Shown: positions 40,201-51,815, counted from the first letter of the stretch. The stretch: 64,000 nt of DNA from Plasmodiophora brassicae (GCA_039704465.1 JASFAU010000005.1:1302001-1366000); one strand, 5' to 3'. The notes: generated by a model not told the origin, from the sequence alone. Numbers and translations are program-made.

Positions 40201-42898
40201 TTCAGCGGACGGGCAGGCTTCAGACAGGTACGTTCATGGCCGTTATTGCTTGCTGCTGTCGTATAACATCGTTTTCAGGTTGACGAGTGTTAACTGGGTT
40301 GTTGCGTCGTTGCAGAACGTGCAGGACATTGCCCGCGTCCTTGCGGTTAAGTGCTCCCAGTCTCTTTGGTCCCCAACGGTGACCGTTGAACATGCGCTAT
40401 CCCTTGTTCTTGGATCGGATGCAGCATTGCGGGATGACCTTCCAAGTCTGGTCGCGTCGTTCCCAGATCCAGCAGTAGTCGTCGACGGCAGGGTCTTCGG
40501 CCCCTTGTCCCGGCCTCTTGATATATCGGAATTCGGTGTCGTTCTTCAAGGTCGCCAGGTCATTCCCGATGACATCGTGCAAGATAATGCCTGGCTAGTG
40601 CGGTCCATTCTTGGATGCCGCGCTCGTGATAGCTCAGTGCAGGCCCTGCCCGCTCTGCCCCATGGCCAGGCGACCTCGCTGCGATTCCCATCGCCGTCGT
40701 CTTCCCTGTCTGTTACTGCCGTTATCGATCCGCTGTCGGAAACAGCGCAAAAGCTTGCTCCTGTCCTTCTGGCACTGCGAAAGGATCTCCATTGGGATAT
40801 CACCCTCGTTATCAATCCAACAACGCAGGCGACGTCGGTTCCAATCCAACGCTTCTACCGATACGTCTTTCGGCCTACCCTCGAGTTTCTTGCTAATGGC
40901 GCTAGAGACCATAGGTGATCATGCCTCGATTCGCAAGTATCCTGTTCACTAACTGCTTCGCCAGGGCTGCAACTGCCTCGTTTTCGTCTCTGCCGACGGC
41001 TCCCGTCCTTACGCTGTCTATTGAAACGAGCGAACCATGGATGGTTGAGTCTGTTGACGCCGAGGAAGACCTGGACAACCTTCAACTTGTGCAGAACGGT
41101 CGTGTTCAAGCAACGTTTGCTTTGAAGCACCTCCTAGGTCGGTTATTGTCCTCCCCAAACGTTTCGCGATTTGATTCCTGTCTCATTCAGTGTACGGATC
41201 ATGCACTGACGCCGCAACTGGATCGCCGCCTGCTGGGCTCAAGCTTCTTCTCGGCACCCCTAGTGATCTGCATGTACAAGACACCATTGTCATGGAGAAC
41301 TTGGGATATTTTCAGCTGAAGGTAACGCTGATAAACTTGCCCCTATGCGAAGGTCTAATCCAGTGCTTCGACAGGCTAGCCCAAACATCTGGGAACTGAC
41401 CCTGGCTCCGGGCCGTGCCTCCGAAATATACGAGTTCCCGCAAGATGCCGGCCATGCGACAGGTTTCGCCACGGGATCTGTACGTTGAATTGTCGTTTCC
41501 GTATAACGTTGAGTAACTGTGCCTAGGATGGGCGCCTGCGTGTCATCGTCCGCAGTTTCGTTGGATCGCATCTGAGGTTGAATGTAGCGCGACGACCAGG
41601 GATGGAACAGGTCCGGATATCGCCTTGTTGTTGACCACTGCCGTCACGCTGATATCCTCTGTCGCCCCAGGCTGACCTGTCACTTGAAGTCACTGCACCG
41701 GCATCCAAGGGATTCTGGGGTTCGATTAACAGCATGTTTGGCTCGGACAATGTCTGTATATGGTGATGCCTGCTCGAACGTTCGCTGACGAGAGACACAG
41801 AATCGGGGGAACGCAGCAGACAAGACGATCCACATCTTTTCTCTGGCGTCCGGCCACTTATATGAGCGGTTTCTACGAATCATGATGCTGAGTGTCATCA
41901 AGCGAATGGCGGGCACTGGATACAGTGTCAAGTTTTGGTTCATTCGGCAGTTCCTGTCGCCACAGTTCAAATCAACCATCGGTGCATTTGCGGAGCAGCG
42001 TAAGGCCCTGTCACGATCGCGATATCTTGTGTGGGACTAAGATGCTGTCAGACGGGTGTTCCGTCGAGCTTGTCACGTACAAGTGGCCGTACTGGTTGCG
42101 TCGGCAACGCGAGAAGCAGCGGGTCATTTGGGGCTACAAGATCCTCTTCCTCGACGTTGTCTTCCCCATACAACTGGACCGCATCATCTTCATCGATGCC
42201 GACCAGGTCAGATCGGTCGTCGGATTTCCTAGCACACCCGTCCCTGACGCGTGGCAACCCTCGCGCAGGTCGTTCGCGGCGACCTGTCCGAACTGTGGAA
42301 CCTGGACCTACGCGGGCGACCCTACGCGTACACGCCGTTCTGTGACAGCAACAAGGAGACGGAAGGTTTCCGGTTCTGGAAGGGCGGATTCTGGCGCGAC
42401 CACCTGAGGGGCAAACCGTACCACATCAGCGCCCTCTACGTGGTCGACCTCAAGCAGTTCAGGCGCATGCGCGCCGGCGATACGCTGCGTGCCCTGTATG
42501 ATAACCTGTCGGCCGACCCGAACAGCCTCGCGAACCTGGACCAGGATCTGCCCAACTACGCGCAGGACCATGTCGGCATCTACTCCCTGCCACAGGAATG
42601 GCTGTGGTGCGAAACCTGGTGCTCCATGGAATCGCTGAGTGAGTGTGCACGACGACGCGCGCCCTGCCCCGATGTGGCTCTGACTTGTGGCCTGCTGGCA
42701 GAGAAAGCCAAGACCATCGACCTGTGCAATAACCCGATGACGAAGGAACCGAAACTGTCGCGCGCGCGTCGCCTACTCCCGGAATGGAACGAGCTCGACG
42801 CTGAAGCGAACCCCCGGGATGAATCTCGAGGCACCCCGAGCGTTCCCACGTCGCCGGGCCGGCCCGCCCCGAACGATGACGAACGGAACGAACTGTAG
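37225..42898 (+). CDS. UDP-glucose:glycoprotein glucosyltransferase (UGGT)
   Basis: UGGT re-glucosylates misfolded N-glycoproteins in the ER so they rebind calnexin/calreticulin. The ATG at 37225 starts a signal peptide ([18 protein letters not shown]). Thioredoxin-like modules follow: [44 protein letters not shown], and [19 protein letters not shown] with RFYRYVF. The beta part has [13 protein letters not shown] and [10 protein letters not shown]. The GT24 catalytic domain has [18 protein letters not shown] (DxD), [28 protein letters not shown] and [12 protein letters not shown]. Supported introns include 37353-37407, 42207-42268 (62 nt) and 42639-42701 (63 nt); many more are present. The tail ends RNEL, a KDEL-like ER retrieval signal. 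Two-thirds of the exon borders were not individually resolved. Confidence 0.92.
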
Positions 42899-43044
42899 GC
42901 CCTGGGTGAATACAACGGTCGGCCGTTCGGGATCGCCCTCTGGTCCTTCCAGCGCGTGCCGAACAGGCGGATCGCTGCTGTTCGTGAGCACGGCAACAGG
43001 TACTAGACCACAGACAGCAGCGTCGCTTCGTGTCACACAGCGTC

Positions 43045-43762
43045 ATGTCGGGCGACGCCCAGCCGACGACGTCGTCGGGCCCCGTGCTGTTCGTCAGCTC
43101 CATTTCGTCGCCGAGCCGCGCCGTCTGGATGCTGGCGAAACAGGTCCACCCCAGCCTGCGGGTCGTCGAGGTCGACCAGGGCGAGCACATGCCCGACCAT
43201 CCCGCCCGGGTGCCGTGCTTCCGCGACGACGCCAACTATTCGCCACCGCTCGTCCTCTACGAAGGCCATGCCATCCTCAGGTATCTCGCCCGGGGGACCC
43301 CGTTCTACCCAGACGACCTGACCGCCTGCGCCATCATCGACAACGTCCTCGTCAGTGTGGACGATCGCCAGCAACGTCCCCCGTCAACTGACGCGCCCCG
43401 CCTCGCAGGACTACCAGGGTCGCGTCCTGAATCCAGCGCTAACGAGAGGGGTCATGCCGCTGGCAAAGCCGACCCTGTTCGCGTTGGACGATCCGGAGCA
43501 GACGAAACAGCTGGTGAGGCACGGTCAGGCGGATCTGGCGAGGTCGCTGCGGCACCTGGACGGGGGCGTGCTCGCCGACGACGCGAGCGCGTACCTGTGC
43601 GGGCCGACCATGACGATCGCCGACCTCGCCGTCGGATCCGCCCTGATGATTCTGGACCATCCGGCCGTCCAGATCGATCTGGCACCGTTCCCCAGGGTGC
43701 AATCCTGGCTGACGCGTTGCACGGCGTCCTCGACGTGGATCGGGCTGCCGCCGTCGTCCTAA
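43045..43762 (+). CDS. glutathione S-transferase-like protein with a frame break
   Basis: The N-terminal half (from the ATG at 43045) reads LFVSSISSPSRAVWMLAKQ and ILRYLARGTPFYPDD, a GST thioredoxin-like domain with a Ser in the usual catalytic region, as in theta-class enzymes. The C-terminal half (43355 onward, another frame) reads LTRPASQDYQGRVLNPAL and ADDASAYLCGPTMTIADLAV, the GST all-alpha domain with the conserved TxADL motif. The halves meet around 43352, where a net shift of four nucleotides (or equivalent) is needed and no intron with GT-AG of usable length fits. It is either a frameshifted pseudogene, a sequence error or an unusual short splice. Confidence 0.62.
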
Positions 43763-43784
43763 ACAGGAACGGTCCCGTTCGTTG

Positions 43785-44868
43785 TTATTGGATGACGTTG
43801 GGCAGCGCCGCCGGGTCCAGGGCGTCGTCGGCGTGTTTGTGCTCGGTCAGGCAGCCGGATCGCAAGGTATCCGCTAGGCCCAGCATGGACGGCGGCACGC
43901 TGTCGATCGGCGACGGCTTGCGTTTCAGGCTGCGATAGTACGTGTCGATCAGGCGTTTCATGGCCCGTTTCGTGTCCTGGGCGGACACGCCCGCGACGGT
44001 CAGCATGTCGCCCCAGATGCGGCTGTGCAGGGACGGCTGCCCAACACTGGACGACGACGCGCGTAGGTCTGCGTCGTCGGCCCTTTCAGCACGACGACGG
44101 CCGGCCGTTTCAACGGACTGGACGTACATGGGAGAAGGTTCTCGGACAGGATCAGATGGGGAGTGATGTTGTCCACGAGGGCCACGTTCAGCGCGACGAA
44201 GGCTTTGACCTCGTCGTACACGGTGTCGACGGTCACCTGCACGGCAGACGACCGTGTAAGACAGGGAAGCGCGCATCGTGCAATTACGACGGCGCCGGTT
44301 TTACGTATCGCGACGGGATCGACCTCATCACGTCCTTCAGCGCCTCGAACGCCTTCTTGCTCGCGTCGGCGGACGACGGGCCGGCCTTGCGGTCCTTACT
44401 GCTGGGCGTCGGCGCCCTCTGGACGACATACACACACGTGTGAGCATGCCGTCGAGATGACAACGCAATGGCGTCACACGGCAACGGCGGCAGTGACAGG
44501 TGCCGCCAGAACGACGTTCGCCTTCGGGTCGCGCGAGGCGACCCACTCGCGCAGCTTCATATCGATGGCCTCGATCGACACGTCCAGCTGGTCGACGACC
44601 GCCTCGATCGACCGGAGCGCATCGAGGATCGCCCGCTCGGACGACAGGCTGGCGCCCGCATGGGCCACCGCTCCGTCCATGAGGCGCGCCTCGGAGTCGT
44701 CGCCCGTGCCACACTGCACACAGCGCACTACGTGTGTGCAGTGCACACGCACAGTGCGCGTGGGGACCGCTGCAGTTCTCCGACTGCCAACTGCAGGCCG
44801 GCGGACCGTACACTAATCGATAGCTGGCCGACGGGCGCATCCAGGGCCCTGACAACCTCAATTGCCAT
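43785..44868 (-). CDS. hypothetical multi-exon protein with coiled coil
   Basis: Joining short exons by frame gives a protein starting MAIEVVRALDAPVGQLSIS. A heptad-rich region follows (ERAILDALRSIEAVVDQLDV), then a Lys/Ser-rich linker (SSADASKKAFEALKDVM), a helix VDTVYDEVKAFVALNVALV, and a C-terminal part RIWGDMLTVAGVSAQDTKRA. It ends ALPNVIQ at 43785. About four introns of 45-80 nt are implied; the acceptors at GTCCAG, GTGCAG and GAAAG look good, but not every donor is certain. I do not recognise the family. It is convergent with the GST-like gene, 22 nt between stops. Confidence 0.45.
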
Positions 44869-44947
44869 ATTGTAACTTGGTGACAGACACTTGAACCAGG
44901 GTGGTTGCACCGTTTTATATTGCCCGAACGTTCGATCTCTTGGGGAG

Positions 44948-45601
44948 TCAGACGTTCAATATGGAAGTGAAGGTCTCGATCAACTCTAGCTCATCGTCAT
45001 CTTCAGCGTCACTCTGCGATGCCTCCTCAGCTTCGTCGATGGCGTGTTGAAATGGAAACAGAGGATCGGCATGTAAACCGCGTACGTTCTCCTTCACATA
45101 ATCAATGCCTTGCCAGCCTGTCTTAAACGCGAGCCGCCCCAGGTCCTCCGCACCAGCCAGTACTTCCTCAAAATTCGTGACACGGATTCTCCAGGCCGGT
45201 TTCCTAATTTCAATCGAGCCATAGACGAGCCTCTCTTGGGCCTTACTCGCGAAATTTTTCACGATCTCGGGAGCGTCGCGGTAGGATGAGACGTCACGTA
45301 CAGCTTTCTCTTCAATGTCGAACGCGATCACTTCGCGGTTATCGTGGAAGAACACCCTCTGCTTCACGGCATAGAACAGGGCGTATTTCAGGTCGCACGT
45401 GAACGATATATATGCCGTCTTGACATCTATATCGTACCCATACTGGATGTGTTCGAACTCGGGCACGTCACTTTGTGGATCTCTGGGGTGCAAAGCGGGG
45501 ATTTCAGCGCCGAGCTGGGTGCGGCCGAGGTTATACTCGTTGCAAGCCCGGTACAGGCGTATGTACCCATCAGCGGGAGGATCAATATCGTCGAGCGTCA
45601 T
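44948..45601 (-). CDS. ADP-ribosyltransferase-fold-like protein of unknown function
   Basis: The ATG at 45601 gives MTLDDIDPPADGYIRLYRAC; YRA-type starts followed by a Tyr/Ser-Phe-Thr strand (TAYISFTCDLKYALFYAVK) and a later REVIAFDIEEKAV are the order of motifs in ART-like and fungal DUF7587-like domains (Y-R, S-F-T, then an acidic strand). The C-terminus is acidic and unstructured. No signal peptide or membrane helix is visible. Similarity is only at the level of motif order, so catalytic ability is not implied. Other DUF7587-like proteins are not known to be toxins to my knowledge; nothing here shows toxicity. Confidence 0.45.
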   Translation of the reverse strand: MTLDDIDPPADGYIRLYRACNEYNLGRTQLGAEIPALHPRDPQSDVPEFEHIQYGYDIDVKTAYISFTCDLKYALFYAVKQRVFFHDNREVIAFDIEEKAVRDVSSYRDAPEIVKNFASKAQERLVYGSIEIRKPAWRIRVTNFEEVLAGAEDLGRLAFKTGWQGIDYVKENVRGLHADPLFPFQHAIDEAEEASQSDAEDDDELELIETFTSILNV

Positions 45602-45619
45602 TTCGGCCCCGACTAGCAC

Positions 45620-46042
45620 GATGCCTACGTGGTATACCCCGATGTGCGTTTGGATATACTGAAATGAGAATGGATCTGTTTACTGAGAATTGTTTGGTGT
45701 CAACCACCCGTGCCCTTTTCCCACAAATAGCGTGCACCAGATTTAGGGCACACCATTTCCCATACAAACGTTCCATTGTTAGAACGATGCATCGCTCCAC
45801 AGAGCGTTCGATCACACAGAACTATCGTTAGACGGCCGATAAAACTTGCCAGCACACGTCGTTGTCTGACAAATATGTACGACGGTTGGCAGTCGACGAC
45901 GACGGCGATGACGATGTTTGACGTCACATCCCACGACCCCGTCCGAGTCACGATCGGTGCGTGGCGCGCCGAGTAAATTGACGTCCCCCGTCCTGGCCGG
46001 TCTGTGCGAACAACACGTGCGCCTGTCTGTATTGATCCCGTC
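45620..46042. other. no supported gene
   Basis: This lies between the start of the ART-like gene and the stop of the FYVE gene. It is slightly AT-richer than its surroundings, and no frame is protein-like. Confidence 0.4.
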
Positions 46043-47483
46043 CTAGACGACGATGGTTCCGAAGCAGTGGAAGCACATGCAGGAGAGCGGCGCCGCGTCC
46101 GGTACCGTCCCGTCCTGCACGCATTCGTTGGCCCGGATGATGCACTCCTTCATCAGGCGCAGCTGGTCGGCCTTGACCTATGGTAGCGGGTCGGGGCGCG
46201 CTCATCCCAATCCGGGCACGCGTCGCCCCGTACCTGGAGCTGCGTCCGCGCGCTGACGATATCGTCGACCGGTTCGAATAGCGTCGAGCGGCGCCGGCGG
46301 CTGGCCTCCGCCTCCGCCGTGCTCGTCGCGCTGCCGCTCTTCACCGTCTGTCGCCGCGTCGCTTCGTCCTCCTGGGCGTCCGCGATCCCCGACAGGGCGT
46401 CCAGAATCTCGCCGTCGACCACGGTCAGCAAGTGGACGCGGGACGCCCCCGACCCGGTCACCGTCGTCGTCGTCGTTGAAGCCCTGACCACACACGAGTC
46501 GAGTCAGCACACCCGTCCACGACGCCGGCGGCGCCTGCCACCGCGTTACGCTCGGGACAGCTTCCAGGCCAGCGATCCCGCCATGCGGATCACGCGTTCC
46601 GTCCTGACGTCGCGCAGGTCGACCTGGAGATGGTCGACGAGGCCCAGGACGACGACGTCTGCCGCCGCCGCCGCCGGGGGCCGCCCGGGTCCCGCCCCGC
46701 CGTCGTCGTTCGCCCCGGGCAGGCCGACGGCCTGGATCACGACGTGGCCGGCGCCGACGAACGTGCCCGACGACGTGTGCAGGCGCGCCGTGAACAGGGC
46801 GGATCCCTGACGAGACGGTCAGGCCAGCGAACGTTCGGCAGGTGCACGCGCGCGCACCTGCGCCTGGAATTGCAGGTCGAGGCGCAGGCGTCGCGTGTCA
46901 TCGAACGTCCAGTGGCCGGACTGGACCGCCTGGGCCTGCTGCGGCTGCTGGCCGATGGACTCGTAGCAGGTGCAGGCGAGCGTGCGCGTCAGACGACAGG
47001 CGGCCGTCACCGGGGCGACGTCGTCGAACTCGGCGACCATGACGGCGTGGCCGGCCGGTTCGGACAGGCCGCTGAAGATCGAGGTCGGCAGGGGCACGAC
47101 GGCCTGTGTCGCGCGCGAGCGGTGCTGGTCAGACGGCGGCACGGCCCGCCCGAGCGAAGGCGGCGAACCTTCTGGACGGCGGCGGCGGCGCCGTTGAACC
47201 CGACGGTGGCCGGCTGCGACCCGCGCCGCTGCTTGACGAAGCACGAGTCGCAGACGCGGACGAAGCCCTGGTCGGGCGACAGCTCGCAGCGGTTCGACGA
47301 GCAGGACTTGCAGAAGAGCTGGCCGCACAGGCGGCAGTGATGGCGCCGGTTGAACATGTTGAACTTGCGCAGGCAGCCGAAGCAGGCGTCGTACGAGTGG
47401 TCGTGCACCCATCGGCGCGCCTCCCGGGGCGACACGCCCGTCGCCGGCAGCGCCCTGGTCGCGCCCGTCGCCGACGACTTCAT
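46043..47483 (-). CDS. FYVE zinc-finger protein
   Basis: FYVE domains bind phosphatidylinositol 3-phosphate on endosomes. From the ATG at 47483, residues about 20-85 carry WVHDHSYDACFGCLRKF (the WxxD region and first CxxC), RRHHCRLCGQLFC (the R+HHC+xCG lipid-binding motif) and VRVCDSCF. Five exons are joined by frame: introns at AVQK / AVVPLP, at a 51-nt GTGCGC...CGTCAG, at GTAACG...GGTCAG, and at a 56-nt GTACGG...CATAG. The downstream part is beta-rich (WTFDDTRRLRLDLQFQAQ; VIRMAGSLAWKLSRA; HLLTVVDGEI) and ends with a Cys-rich tail (CMCFHCF). No second domain is confidently named; a START-like module is one possibility. Confidence 0.78.
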
Positions 47484-47813
47484 CGTAATCGGGAAGTTTG
47501 CGCCCGACGTAACGACAACGACAGCGAGCGGCAGAGACGGGCGGCGGCTGCTGCTGCCGCTGCCTGGCCTGACCTGACACGTATCAGCGCCGTGCAAACA
47601 GTCACAAGTCGAGCACACTCACACGCTGGCCTGCCTCGTTTCGCGCCTGCCCGCCTGGCCTCCCGTCGCGCGCGTTCCTCCACCTAACGCCATGCTGGCC
47701 CCGGCTGTGCCAGGCGCACAGTGGCCCGAACGGAAACAGATTCACAGGGGCGGGCGGCACGCGGCCGGCGTCAGTCGCCCGAATCTCTGGGGGGAGGGGC
47801 AGGCAGGCGGCCG

Positions 47814-49241
47814 ATGATGACCATGTTCCAGGTGTACCTGTTCGTCGCGTTCCAGGGCATGGTCGCCTACGTCGTCTGGTACGTTGGCAGGCGGATCCGC
47901 GCGTCCCCCGCCGTCGTGTCGAGGCGCCCGGCTGGGCCCGCGCCGACGCACGTCAAGAAGGACAGCCTGATGGTGCCCGACGGGGCGCCGCCCCTGGTCC
48001 CCGACAAGGCCGACGACGATGACGGCGACGGCCCGGGGCTGAAGGCGCGCTCGCTGGGGGCGTGGGGCGAGCAGACCATGCGGAAATGGGGATCGCAGGA
48101 GTCCATGGAGGCCAGGCGCACGATGATCATCAACGAGCTGTTCCAGGTCGGTCGCACGTCCGCCCAGCATCATCGGGTACTAACGAGCAGCGTCGTGCGG
48201 CACACACAGACGGAGGAGTCGTACCTGAAGAGCCTGCATGCCCTGCGGGACAGGTGGATCGCGCCGATGACCAAGGCGGCCGCCGATCGGTCGATGGGGA
48301 CGCTGTCGGCCCGCGACCTGCAGATGCTGTCGTTCGCCAACGTCGACATCATCGTCAGCCTGCACGACGCCCTGCTGCCGCAGCTGAAGGACGCCAGCAA
48401 CATCGGGGCCGCGTTCGTCAAGTTCGGCGACTACCTGAAGATGTACACGGCGTTCGTCAACGGGTACGACAACGTGCTCAGCACGCTGGCCGCCCTCAAG
48501 GCCAACAAGAAGTTCAAGGCGTTCGGCGACGCGATCCGGGCCGCCGACCCGACGCTGTCGCTCGAGAGCCTGATGATCATGCCCATCCAGCGCATCCCAC
48601 GATACCTGGTAGGCGACGTGTGTCTGCTACGGCTGGGACGGGGGCACACGTACTGAGCCAGACCCAGTTGCTGCTGACCGAGCTGAAGAAGCACACGCCC
48701 GAGTTCCACAACGACTATGCGGCGATCGCCACCGCCTGCGAGCGCCTCAAGCTGATCGCCAATCACATCAACTCGTCCAAGGCCAACTTCGAGAACGTCA
48801 ACGCGATCCTTCAGCTGCAATCGCGAATCACCGGCTACGACCACACGCTGATCGAGCCCGGGCGCGTTCTCGTCCACGAAGGGCGCCTGCAGGTTCGCAA
48901 AGGCGCCGGCGCCGCCGGTGTCCTGTCGCCCATGCGGTCCACCAGCCAGTGCATGGTCGTCCTGTTCAACGACATGTGCCTGTGGACCAACCTGTCCTAC
49001 AAATTCAAAGGTCAGCAGTCACCGGGAGCGAGCGATGAGCGCCGTCGTTGAGCATCGCGGTTGGGCAGGGTCGTGCCCGCTGTCTGGCGCCCGTCTGGAG
49101 CTGGACAACGACGATCCGGACGCAGTCGAGTTGGCGTTGGTGTCGTCGGCGGGGACGACCTGTTTCATAGCGGAAAGCGGCAGCGAGCGCGAGCAGTGGC
49201 GCGCGAGAATCCAGGCGCAGATCGATAAACTCGCTGAATGA
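47814..49241 (+). CDS. DH-PH (RhoGEF) protein with N-terminal hydrophobic segment
   Basis: DH domains catalyse GDP release from Rho-family GTPases, and PH domains bind phosphoinositides. After the ATG at 47814 a hydrophobic segment (FQVYLFVAFQGMVAYVVWYV) suggests a membrane anchor. The DH core has MIINELFQTEESYLKSLHALR, FGDYLKMYTAFVNGYDN and LMIMPIQRIPRYLLLLTELKK, the family's CR3 signature. The PH part has GRVLVHEGRLQV, MVVLFNDMCLW and a C-terminal helix EREQWRARIQAQID. Three introns fit: 48147-48209 (63 nt), 48609-48667 (59 nt) and a 58-nt one in the PH domain beginning after YKFK. The Rho target is unknown. Confidence 0.85.
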
Positions 49242-49309
49242 TGCGGTCGCTGACATATGTGACGCCCACTACGTCGATACGCGAATCGGGTCGGTGTACT
49301 GAGAATGGG

Positions 49310-50462
49310 CTAGCTGGGCGTCTTTGCGCTGTCATCGATATTCTTCGCGACATCGTCGATCTTGTCGAGGGCGACCTCTTCTAAACGTCTGCCGCCGTGG
49401 CCGTCCTTCGAGTCGGCGTGGTGCTGGACGTTGCTGACCAGGTAGCCGATGACGACGATCGCGACGCCCGTGCAGTACAGCCAGCCGAAGCGCTTGCCCA
49501 GGACGACGAGCTCAACGGCCATCGTCAGCGGTGTCGTCAGGCAGAGGCCCACCGTGGCCAGGAACGGCGACGTCAGAACCGTGGCCTTGGCCCACACGAG
49601 GTTGCTGGCAATCGTGAGGATGCCGTTGACAAACAGCCAGAACACGTCCTCCCCATTCAGGAGCAGGGCGAGGCTCGGTTCGACGCCGAGCAGTTGCAGG
49701 ACAACGACAAGGGGCAGGACGGCAATGGCGCACATCAGCCCCGTCAGGCCGAAGAACAGGGTCATGTCGACGCGCGCCTCGTCAGTGATCTATGTCGGCA
49801 CAAACGATGATAAGCAGACGGACACGCAGGACGGGTAACGAGGGGCGCACCTGTCGCGCCAGGTACGTCGTGTAGAACCCGCTGAGGCAGGCCGACACGA
49901 GCGCGCCCGCATCGCCATACAGGGATTGCGGCCTGGCCGCGTCGTCCGTCTGCCACGACACGAGGCCGACGCCGGCGACGGTCAGGACGGCCCCGACGAT
50001 GTTGACCGGGCGGACCGGCGTCCGCAGCATGACGCGGGAGAACGCGATGGCGAATATCGACGACATCGACGAGATGATCGCGTTGTTCGTCATCGACGTC
50101 TTGTCCAGCGACCAGTTGAACGTGATCGACATGGCGAACAGGACCGGGGTGAACACGGCCGCGTACCGAATCGTGCGACGGTAATCCGTCCCCGGGCCGG
50201 CCCGTTTCTGTGGGATGTACAGCCGGACCGCCCAGCCCACGATGTAGAGCATCGCAACGGAGCTGTTGAAGTACGAGACGAAGAATGGGCGCGCCAGGAC
50301 CTGCGTCAGGAACGACGACCCGACGAACATGGACGCGACGGCGAACAGCAGGATCGCGCCGACGGCATGCGACTTCCGCCCCGCCGACGCCTTCATTGGT
50401 GCCAGCGTCGACACGCTGCTGCCGTCCAGCGATGCATCGTCGACGGCGACGGTCTGCTGCAT
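49310..50462 (-). CDS. SLC35F-like drug/metabolite-type transporter
   Basis: The ATG at 50462 starts a cytosolic N-terminus, then about ten hydrophobic helices: GAILLFAVASMFVGSSF, SYFNSSVAMLYIVGWAV, AVFTPVLFAMSITF, SSMSSIFAIAFSRVML, VNIVGAVLTVAGVGLVSW, then MTLFFGLTGLMCAIAVLPLVV and others. The 73-nt intron (49778-49850) joins TYLARQ to ARVDMTLFFG. The NNAIISSMSSIFAIAFS and VDMTLFFGLTG segments resemble SLC35F5-like members of the EamA/DMT superfamily. Substrate is unknown. The C-terminus is charged and probably cytosolic. Confidence 0.78.
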
Positions 50463-50789
50463 CGCTCGCCCCGCCCCCCTCCCTCCCACCGCCTGTTGCC
50501 AAAATGAAGCAGCGGCGGCAGCGGCGAGGGCGCGTCCAGCACCGAGACGCGCGGCAGCCCCAGTCGGACTCGGACTACAGGACGCCGCCAACGTCGACTA
50601 TAAATAGATCGCCCATGTCCGCACCGTGGGACGTGACGACTGGCGCAGCGTCCGCACTCCGCAACTGCAGTCATCACTCGGTCGCCGCCCCCACACTCTC
50701 CCTAAACGCAAACACGTCTCAGCCAAGGCGCAATCGAACGTTCGCGCCTATTTGTATTCCTGTCGCGGAACGAACGCAGAGCTGGCGCG

Positions 50790-51815
50790 CTACGAGTGCG
50801 AGTGTTGTACTGGGGCCCACTGCCGGTACCTGCGGTTGCCGGGTGGCCGCGGCTTGAACATGGCGACGCGGAAGGCGCAGTCCAGGGCGCGGCCGTTGTT
50901 GAACAGTGAGAAGCAGGTCGTCCATCCCGACGGGCTGAACAGGAACGACGTGGACACGGCCAGGATCGACCCGAGGCAGACAGAGATCATGGAGAGGGAC
51001 ATGCCCAAGGCGCAGCGGCTCAGTCGGGCAAGTAACGCGTTCATCCCCGGTGCCCGAACCGCGGCGGCGCTCGTCACCGCCTGGACGTCGTGGGCGAACC
51101 GGTAATACCGTATAACATAGACGAGAACGTGGAGGCCCACTGTCAGCTGCAGCAGGAACAGGAGCCCGGCTGCGATGGAGGCCAGCAGGCTCGAGTAGTA
51201 ATTCGTCGTCCACACGGCACTGACGGCAGTGTCCACAGCAATGGGGATCGTGACAAACAGGTAGAATGCGACCGGGTAATCCCCTCGGACGACGCGAGTC
51301 AGCAGCGTTTCCGATTCGACCAGGTCGGCCATGTGACCCACCCAGACCGATGCGGTCAGCAGGGACGATGCGAAACTCCACCCGCCCAGCAGCGACAGGA
51401 AGTACTGTATCAGCGAGTACGGCAGGTTCGACGTGCTGTAGAACCCGCCGATGGCCAGTACGGCACCGCACGACGTGACCGTCACCATGTCGATGGCCAG
51501 GACAACATGCGGTAAACGAAACGACTCCCGCGTAAACGTGGCCCATCTCGCCAGCGACCGCCTTCGCGCTGCGACAGCGTCCCTGTACTCGCCGTCGATG
51601 ATACGCATGTGGTCAGCAAAGTACGCAGCGGCCGCCAGGCCAGATGCGATCATGATTGCACTCGGCAGGATGCGTATGAGCAGCTGGTAGTACCACGATC
51701 CGAATGTGGCCTGCCCGACGTTCTCGTCGGGGTACACGGTGGCGTTCTGCCCAGGAGCATGCGTGATGAGGGCGCTGTACACATCGTTGCTGGGGCCGAC
51801 CGGCAGGAACAGCAT
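50790..51815 (-). CDS. seven-TM family protein, N-terminally truncated paralogue
   Basis: This 341-residue frame matches the larger neighbour at 51913-53424 from MLFLPVGPSNDVYSALI to the end, with the same spacing of hydrophobic segments. Helices are visible at about LLIRILPSAIMIASGLAAAA, PHVVLAIDMVTVTSCGAVLAI, LIQYFLSLLGGWSFASSLL, YLFVTIPIAVDTAVSAV, LLASIAAGLLFLLQLTVGL and SLSMISVCLGSILAVST. The upstream sequence in frame meets a stop soon, so the signal peptide and cysteine-rich ectodomain of the neighbour are missing. It may be expressed without the ectodomain, begin with an unrecognised exon, or be a pseudogene. Confidence 0.6.
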   Translation of the reverse strand: MLFLPVGPSNDVYSALITHAPGQNATVYPDENVGQATFGSWYYQLLIRILPSAIMIASGLAAAAYFADHMRIIDGEYRDAVAARRRSLARWATFTRESFRLPHVVLAIDMVTVTSCGAVLAIGGFYSTSNLPYSLIQYFLSLLGGWSFASSLLTASVWVGHMADLVESETLLTRVVRGDYPVAFYLFVTIPIAVDTAVSAVWTTNYYSSLLASIAAGLLFLLQLTVGLHVLVYVIRYYRFAHDVQAVTSAAAVRAPGMNALLARLSRCALGMSLSMISVCLGSILAVSTSFLFSPSGWTTCFSLFNNGRALDCAFRVAMFKPRPPGNRRYRQWAPVQHSHS

